Shown here: piece by piece, positions 32,490 through 36,152 of the stretch
How positions within the stretch are numbered: position 1 is the stretch's first letter
Layout of the letters: every line of letters begins with the position of its first letter
Assembly (NCBI GenBank): GCA_035477615.1
Contig: DATIKJ010000009.1
Location: forward strand, 1 to 36,152
Source: UBA2277 sp035477615
GTDB lineage: Bacteria; Patescibacteriota; Microgenomatia; UBA1400; MFAQ01
Length of the DNA stretch: 36,152 nt
Reading direction: 5' to 3'
The notes under the pieces: generated by a model
Databases searched by the model: none
Told to the model about the DNA's origin: nothing
What the model saw: the letters and a program-made list of their open reading frames with translations, nothing else
Position numbers and translations under genes: made by a program

Positions 32490-32605
32490 ATTCAAGCATT
32501 ATAGCGTAGCAAAGCGAGCTATAAGCGAATATAAGAGGCAAGCGGACCGAAGACAGCAACAAAACGTATGTTATGTGCGTCGTAAGGAGCAAGCTCTTAC
32601 AACAT
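32490..32605 (-). ncRNA. Structured leader of topA, sibling of the rpsB leader element
   Basis: On minus: TTGTAAGAGCTTGCTC, then a 60-nt variable part with TCTTCGG, then GCCTCTTATATTCGCTT, a hairpin ATAGC/GCTAT (with a different sequence from the GTAA/TTAC hairpin of the rpsB leader) and AATGCTTGAATAT. The outer arms can pair with one G-U. The TATAAT in its 3' part could also serve as a topA promoter -10. Confidence 0.5.
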
Positions 32606-32616
32606 CCTCTTTTGCC

Positions 32617-32656
32617 AAAAAAAAGATCCCCGCCGCGAGCATTGCTCGAGGCGGGG
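32617..32656 (-). terminator. Rho-independent terminator of the large RNA
   Basis: Strong stem CCCCGCC...GGCGGGG (32628-32634 with 32650-32656) with inner GAGC/GCTC and a run of eight A on the plus side (U-run on minus). Confidence 0.92.
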
Positions 32657-33339
32657 ACTTTCAACTACTTCACCGACGAAGGGGTGGCGCACGATCGTGC
32701 TGCAGTCCCAGTATCTATAAGTGCTACTCTTCCCGTCGTCAGTGTACTACACCCATATTTTTCTCTCTTTTCGTGACTGAGAAAACCAAGAAAATGATGA
32801 GGAAACCTAGGCATAGCGGAGGTGGGCGGGCTCAAAAAGGCCGCCAGATATCAGCACGCCGTGGCGTAGGGTTTAAATCTCTCATCGGGCCGGTTGGTTT
32901 TACTCATGTCTTCGCGGCTCACTGCCTTGCGACAGCGTTCCGCTCGAGCTACAGCACAGTAGTATCCTTCATTGGCAGGCCTCCAGAAGGGGCGGTTGAA
33001 ACGTTCGGGATGGCCCCTCATTGGAAGAGGGGCGACGCCGATTGGGTCGATTTTTTTCTTATCAGCTGGTAGGAAAGCAATCCGTGACTGGCTCAACGCA
33101 GGGCCTATGGGCGAACTCAAGTCGCCGAGTAATAGTGCCTGGTCTCCAAGTCTATAATGCGTCCCTATCTTTTTTCGTTTCGCGACTCACCATCCAAGGG
33201 GATGGCGTTCCGCCCGAGCTACTGCTTATCCAAAAGTTTTTTCATGGGCCTCCGTGTGGCTCTACAGAAAAAAAGGTGGGTGATTGCGGCGCGGATGCCG
33301 CAGGTTCAAGGTGCGGATGGCTCATTGGCCATCAAACTA
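32620..33339 (-). ncRNA. Large GC-rich structured non-coding RNA, about 720 nt
   Basis: A consensus promoter (33346-33374) and a strong terminator (32617-32656) bound about 720 nt on the minus strand with no credible protein gene. The frames present lack ribosome sites and any recognisable domain. It is markedly richer in GC than neighbours and full of hairpins: GATGGC/GCCATC and TGCGGC/GCCGCA near the 5' end, GCCATCC/GGATGGT, GGCGA/TCGCC, GCCCCTC/GAGGGGC, and the palindrome GCACGATCGTGC. A motif of about 60 nt, GTAGCTCGRGCGGAACGC - hairpin - GTGAGYCGCGAA, occurs twice. RNase P and tmRNA signatures were not found. It could be an ornate large RNA of an undescribed class. Confidence 0.7.
32959..33214 (-). 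repeat. Two copies of a structured motif inside the large RNA
   Basis: Copy A (about 33175-33214 at its core) and copy B (about 32908-32951) both read GTAGCTCGRGCGGAACGC, a variable hairpin, then GTGAGYCGCGAA. The hairpins differ (GCCATCC-GGATGGT versus CTGTC-GCAA-GGCAG) but stay paired, and both copies are preceded by GGAGGCC about 25 nt upstream. Confidence 0.65.
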
Positions 33340-33345
33340 GTGGAT

Positions 33346-33374
33346 ATAATAACACAATAGTCAACATTTGTCAA
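33346..33374 (-). promoter_or_regulatory. Sigma70 promoter of the large RNA
   Basis: On minus: TTGACA (33369-33374), 17-nt spacer, TATTAT (33346-33351). Upstream of the -35 lies ATCTTATATAC, which is shared exactly with the SPFH promoter at 34551-34591. Confidence 0.88.
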
Positions 33375-33385
33375 GTATATAAGAT

Positions 33386-33411
33386 AAAAAGCCCCCCATT
33401 TCTGGGGGGCT
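33386..33411 (-). terminator. Rho-independent terminator of the SPFH gene
   Basis: Stem AGCCCCCC (33390-33397) / GGGGGGCT (33404-33411), with an A-run to the left. It sits directly before the large-RNA promoter. Confidence 0.92.
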
Positions 33412-33428
33412 ATTCGCAAAACTAAATT

Positions 33429-34511
33429 TTATGGCGTAATCGGAGGAACATTGAAAACAGACAACGGACTGCCTTCTCCCATCCAGTAAGTCGGATATGC
33501 GCCATTCCACCCAAGCGACCGAATATAATCGTTGTATAAAGCGGTCAGGTTCTGCTGAACCTGCGCAATCGCCTTCGCCTGAGCATCAGCTTCTGTTTTG
33601 ATCTTGTAGGCTTCAGCGTCCGCGGACAGCTTCTTCGCCTCGGCGGCGCCTTCGGCTGTGGTCACACTTTTGACCTTTTCGGCCTCGGAATTACGTTTTG
33701 TGACCAAGTAATTAGTCTCTGCGGCAATTACGTCAGCCTTCTGTCTCTCGGTGTTGATCACGATTTGCTGCGACGCCTGTTGCTTTTGAAACTGCATCTC
33801 AGACACAGTGTCCAGATAAGCGTTAACACCCTGATCGTAATCGAAATCAACAATAGCCAGCTGGCTAACATTGACTAAGGGTGTTTTGCTGTCGCTGCCC
33901 AATAACTGGGACTGCAACTCGGTTTCGACCGCAGTTTCCATCTCTTGCCGCTTACTGGCAACATAGTCATACGTATTTTTACCTTGCACCTGTTTCAAAG
34001 TACTAACCCAGATTTTTTCCACCCAGTCTTCCAGGTAGTTAGATCCGTACTTCCGGTGCAATTCGATGATGGTGTCTTTGTTAACAGTCGCCCATCCTCG
34101 AGCAGAGAAGAAAACGATCGGCTGACCAGGCGAACTCGAGCTGGCAGACACACCACCAGAAGCCGCCGGAGTCGAGCCAATCTCGATGATCTGTTGCATG
34201 GTGCTGTATATGGTAACCTTGGTTACTAGCGGGGTTACACTTTTAGTGAACGGCCAGATGTGAGTTCCCGGATTAAGAGAATAAATATCCCCTGTCCAGG
34301 TGTTCTCCACCACACCGACTTGCGTCGGTAAAATCTGAACCGATGCCGAAAGAGCAATCGTGATCAGTAAACCGACCACCAACAGCACCACAGGCACACT
34401 AAAATTGGGTTTTTCGTCATCGCCGACGGCCTTCTTGTGAATCTTCCAGGCCAACATGCCGACACCCAACACAGCAACTAAAACAAAGATCAATTTCAAC
34501 AAAATTAACAA
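33429..34511 (-). CDS. SPFH/Band 7 domain membrane protein
   Basis: 360 residues. SPFH (stomatin/prohibitin/flotillin) proteins form large membrane rings. Two membrane segments (about 3-22 and 38-58) precede an SPFH domain (about 58-260: SVQILPTQVGVVENTWTG; TIIELHRKYGSNYLEDWVEK). A long Ala/Glu/Gln-rich coiled coil follows (QKADVIAAETNYLVTKRNSE; AEAKKLSADAEAYKIKTEAD). An unusual Ala/Ser/Gly linker lies near 112-130. The start is a TTG with AAGGAGG 6 nt upstream. Base composition is more GC-rich than most neighbours. Confidence 0.9.
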   Translation of the reverse strand: MLILLKLIFVLVAVLGVGMLAWKIHKKAVGDDEKPNFSVPVVLLVVGLLITIALSASVQILPTQVGVVENTWTGDIYSLNPGTHIWPFTKSVTPLVTKVTIYSTMQQIIEIGSTPAASGGVSASSSSPGQPIVFFSARGWATVNKDTIIELHRKYGSNYLEDWVEKIWVSTLKQVQGKNTYDYVASKRQEMETAVETELQSQLLGSDSKTPLVNVSQLAIVDFDYDQGVNAYLDTVSEMQFQKQQASQQIVINTERQKADVIAAETNYLVTKRNSEAEKVKSVTTAEGAAEAKKLSADAEAYKIKTEADAQAKAIAQVQQNLTALYNDYIRSLGWNGAYPTYWMGEGSPLSVFNVPPITP

Positions 34512-34550
34512 CTTTTTCCTCCTTAGAAATATAGTTTGAAAGAACGAGCT

Positions 34551-34579
34551 ATTCTATTACACGGTGATCATTTTGTCAA
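34551..34579 (-). promoter_or_regulatory. Sigma70 promoter of the SPFH gene
   Basis: On minus: TTGACA (34574-34579), 17-nt spacer, TAGAAT (34551-34556), start near 34544. The upstream block matches that of the large-RNA promoter. Confidence 0.85.
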
Positions 34580-34593
34580 GTATATAAGATAAT

Positions 34594-34618
34594 AAAAGGC
34601 CCCCTGTTTCCAGAGGGC
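34594..34618 (-). terminator. Rho-independent terminator of the 34632 gene
   Basis: Stem GCCCCCTG (34599-34606) / CAGAGGGC (34611-34618, one mismatch) with A/T-rich sequence on its left (U-rich on minus). Confidence 0.8.
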
Positions 34619-34631
34619 AGGCATCCCGGTA

Positions 34632-35033
34632 TTAGAGTTTGCTCCAAGCCATAATCATGTTCGTAAACGACTTTCCGGGCGTCGGTTCAAGATCTTCCAG
34701 ATTGACAATCGTCAGACTCTTGTCCAAAGCGAAAGCAATACCCAGATCAAAAAGAGATCCCTTACTTCCCGGATCAAAGAAAATATGCACTTCGCGAGAG
34801 TAAAAGATGGCTCTCCGATTGTCCTCACAAATCCGGTAACCGTTATCATCAACTTGATTTGTGTCTCGCGCAGGATAGTACACTTTCTTACCCAGACTCT
34901 CCAGCCCGGCAATATACGCTTCCATCTTAAATTTTTGATCCCAACTAGCCTCTCGCACCGGACAGATCAGAAAAACATCATACTTAAACTGAGATCTCAG
35001 ATTTTTCCAATTCTCATAATCCACTTGATCCAT
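34632..35033 (-). CDS. Nucleoside 2-deoxyribosyltransferase-superfamily protein
   Basis: 133 residues. Resembles the NDT-like Rossmann fold: YDVFLICPVREAS, LESLGKKVYYPARDTNQVDD and the closing IFFDPGSKGSLFDLGIAFAL. Classical enzymes exchange bases between deoxynucleosides with a catalytic Glu at the place where this protein has Asp (SLFDLG). Small relatives in phages and bacteria have mixed or unknown nucleotide-cleaving roles. AAGGAGG precedes the ATG, and a terminator follows. It is next to the SPFH gene, but each has its own promoter or terminator. Confidence 0.65.
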   Translation of the reverse strand: MDQVDYENWKNLRSQFKYDVFLICPVREASWDQKFKMEAYIAGLESLGKKVYYPARDTNQVDDNGYRICEDNRRAIFYSREVHIFFDPGSKGSLFDLGIAFALDKSLTIVNLEDLEPTPGKSFTNMIMAWSKL

Positions 35034-35077
35034 ACACTTCCTCCTTAAAAATTTGAAAGTTCGTCTCTATTCTATCA

Positions 35078-36152
35078 TCACTTTAAAAATAAAGGCACAA
35101 TTTCCTTGGCAATGGGCGCAGCCACAGCACTTCCTTCCCCACCCTCCTCCACTAATACTGTGGTTACAATCCAGTTTTTTACTTCACTACCTACAGGAAT
35201 TACCATTGTCAACCAGGCGTTTGGTAAGGTCTCTTCCCCACCTTTCTGTGCCGTACCCGTTTTACAGTATATCTGTCCTTCATAAGGATACAAAGGGAAA
35301 GCTGTGCCCCCCTTGCTACATACTGCCATCATACCTTCAAGTACTGTGTTGATATCTTCTTTCCTAATCTTAAGATCCACACACTCTGAGATACCCACTA
35401 GTCGGGGAGGACACTTCATACCCGAAATTACCGCCGCCGTCATCATGTTGATCTGCAAAGGCGTGGCCATCAAATCACCCTGACCAATAGACAAGTGATA
35501 AGTATTCCCTAAAAACCACTTCTCTCCAAAAGTTTTTTCTCTCCAGTACGGTGATGGCATAAAACCAGCTGACTCCCCTGGTAAATCAATGCCTGTCTTT
35601 TCACCTAATCCAAGTTTTTTGCTCCAAGCAACTAAGTTATCAATTCCCAAGGCTTCACCAATCTTGTAAAAGAAAATATCATTACTACGCGCAATTGCTT
35701 TAACTACATTGATTTCTCCTTCAGTCTGTCCATATTTGTCCAGTAGCCAGTTTCCAAAACGATATGCTCCAATCACAATCTCTCCGCTATCATCTATCAA
35801 AGTATCTTTTGTAATCTTCTTTTCTTCAAGCGCTGCTAGTGCCGGTACTAATTTATAAACAGATCCTGGAGCAAAATCTCCCGACAAAGCTCTATTAAAC
35901 AATGGCTTTTTCTCTGTATTGGAAAGTAAATCAGACACGTCTTTGAACTCTCCTCCAAAGTCACTTCTTTTCCCATCTTGAACAAATAAATTATTATCAT
36001 ACGATGGCACCGACACCAAAGCCAGCACTCTCCCATCCACTGTTGACACTACTACTGCCCCACTTTTACCATTTTTTTCTAGTGTACTTTTCAAAGCAGA
36101 AAAAGCCGTTTGTTGTACTGACAAGTCCAAATTCGTCATCAAATTTTCTCCA
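35078..36152 (-). CDS. Class B penicillin-binding protein, C-terminal part
   Basis: The frame stays open to the right window edge; the ATG and TTG at 36137-36142 are probably internal because the reading upstream (GENLMTNLDLSVQQ) fits the pre-transpeptidase GxxLxLTxDxxLQ motif. The transpeptidase domain is complete: SVYK (SxxK, Ser at 36140s minus about 280 nt), SND (SxN), and KTGTAQ (KTG). The enzyme cross-links peptidoglycan stems outside the membrane. The N-terminal dimerisation part and anchor are outside the window, so PBP2 (elongation) and PBP3/FtsI (division) cannot be told apart with certainty; the NxSIGQGDLMATPLQ stretch favours the PBP2/MrdA type. Confidence 0.88.
   Translation of the reverse strand, partial: GENLMTNLDLSVQQTAFSALKSTLEKNGKSGAVVVSTVDGRVLALVSVPSYDNNLFVQDGKRSDFGGEFKDVSDLLSNTEKKPLFNRALSGDFAPGSVYKLVPALAALEEKKITKDTLIDDSGEIVIGAYRFGNWLLDKYGQTEGEINVVKAIARSNDIFFYKIGEALGIDNLVAWSKKLGLGEKTGIDLPGESAGFMPSPYWREKTFGEKWFLGNTYHLSIGQGDLMATPLQINMMTAAVISGMKCPPRLVGISECVDLKIRKEDINTVLEGMMAVCSKGGTAFPLYPYEGQIYCKTGTAQKGGEETLPNAWLTMVIPVGSEVKNWIVTTVLVEEGGEGSAVAAPIAKEIVPLFLK

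Noticed and set aside
32448..32495. N-terminal extension of topA
   Set aside because: It adds a Cys/Phe-rich stretch before the canonical MNKLIIVESPTK start. The family begins at the later ATG.
32413..33157. Several overlapping reading frames on both strands in the 32.4-33.4 kb gap
   Set aside because: They have no ribosome sites, no recognisable domains and unnatural composition, and they lie inside a GC-rich segment with an RNA-type promoter and terminator. GC-rich RNA genes often give such open frames by chance.
32620..33339. RNase P RNA or tmRNA as the identity of the large RNA
   Set aside because: The RNase P core strings and a tRNA-like 3' end with a GGTTCRA loop were not found on the minus strand. 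A GAGGAAAC string on the plus strand (near 32799) is on the wrong strand relative to the promoter and lacks the matching partners.
1..36152. CRISPR arrays, insertion sequences, tRNA and rRNA genes
   Set aside because: No regularly spaced direct repeats, transposase genes, cloverleaf-type sequences or rRNA signatures were seen on either strand by eye. A tRNA scan was not possible.

Overview
The window looks like a chromosome segment from a Candidate Phyla Radiation (Patescibacteria) bacterium, most likely of the Microgenomates type. This is inferred from gene content, not from a search. The sequence is AT-rich and tightly packed, with many 4-20 bp overlaps. It carries an rpsU-yqeY pair, a short EF-Ts, an uS2 with a long Lys/Ala-rich N-terminal extension, a large ThyX-like thymidylate synthase, and many small lineage-specific proteins. 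TGA is used as a stop (for example at 1515-1517), so the standard bacterial code applies. Most genes are on the minus strand.

Layout. 1-3502: start of ychF (cut by the window edge), a Nudix hydrolase, small unknowns, a GIY-YIG protein and cysS. 3549-5456: a GT-C-like membrane protein, tail to tail with a coiled-coil protein. 5474-5604: a probable small structured RNA with its own promoter and terminator. 5681-8181: dnaX-ybaB-recR. 8416-9618: three small unknown genes. 9691-12595: ybeY, a zinc-ribbon protein, rpsU-yqeY, a HIT protein and rseP. 12633-13569: two plus-strand unknowns. 13607-15571: rpsB-tsf-frr, with a structured rpsB leader. 15838-18073: a GT-A-like glycosyltransferase and a membrane protein. 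18110-20064: glyA-folD.

20197-25349 holds the most notable locus, a compact ubiquitin-like conjugation system. It has two tandem E2-like proteins with an extra N-terminal domain, a JAMM isopeptidase with all five motif residues, a minimal ThiF/E1-like adenylyltransferase and a 70-residue modifier ending in a bare Gly-Gly. A strong promoter lies just upstream of the first E2. A convergent membrane protein with three cytosolic zinc ribbons sits next to the modifier; its first ribbon resembles a RanBP2/NZF finger. 25446-29355 carries tmk, a small unknown, a variant NRAMP transporter and the ThyX-like protein. With glyA and folD these supply one-carbon units and dTMP.

29393-36152: small unknowns, topA, then about 0.98 kb (32448-33428) without a credible protein gene. 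That gap holds a shared structured leader and an approximately 720-nt GC-rich, promoter- and terminator-bounded RNA gene with an internally repeated motif. After it come an SPFH membrane protein, a nucleoside-deoxyribosyltransferase-like protein and the C-terminal part of a class B penicillin-binding protein cut by the window end.

The best candidates for something undescribed are the ubiquitin-like operon, the long RNA, and the inverted-repeat RNA element shared by the rpsB and topA leaders.
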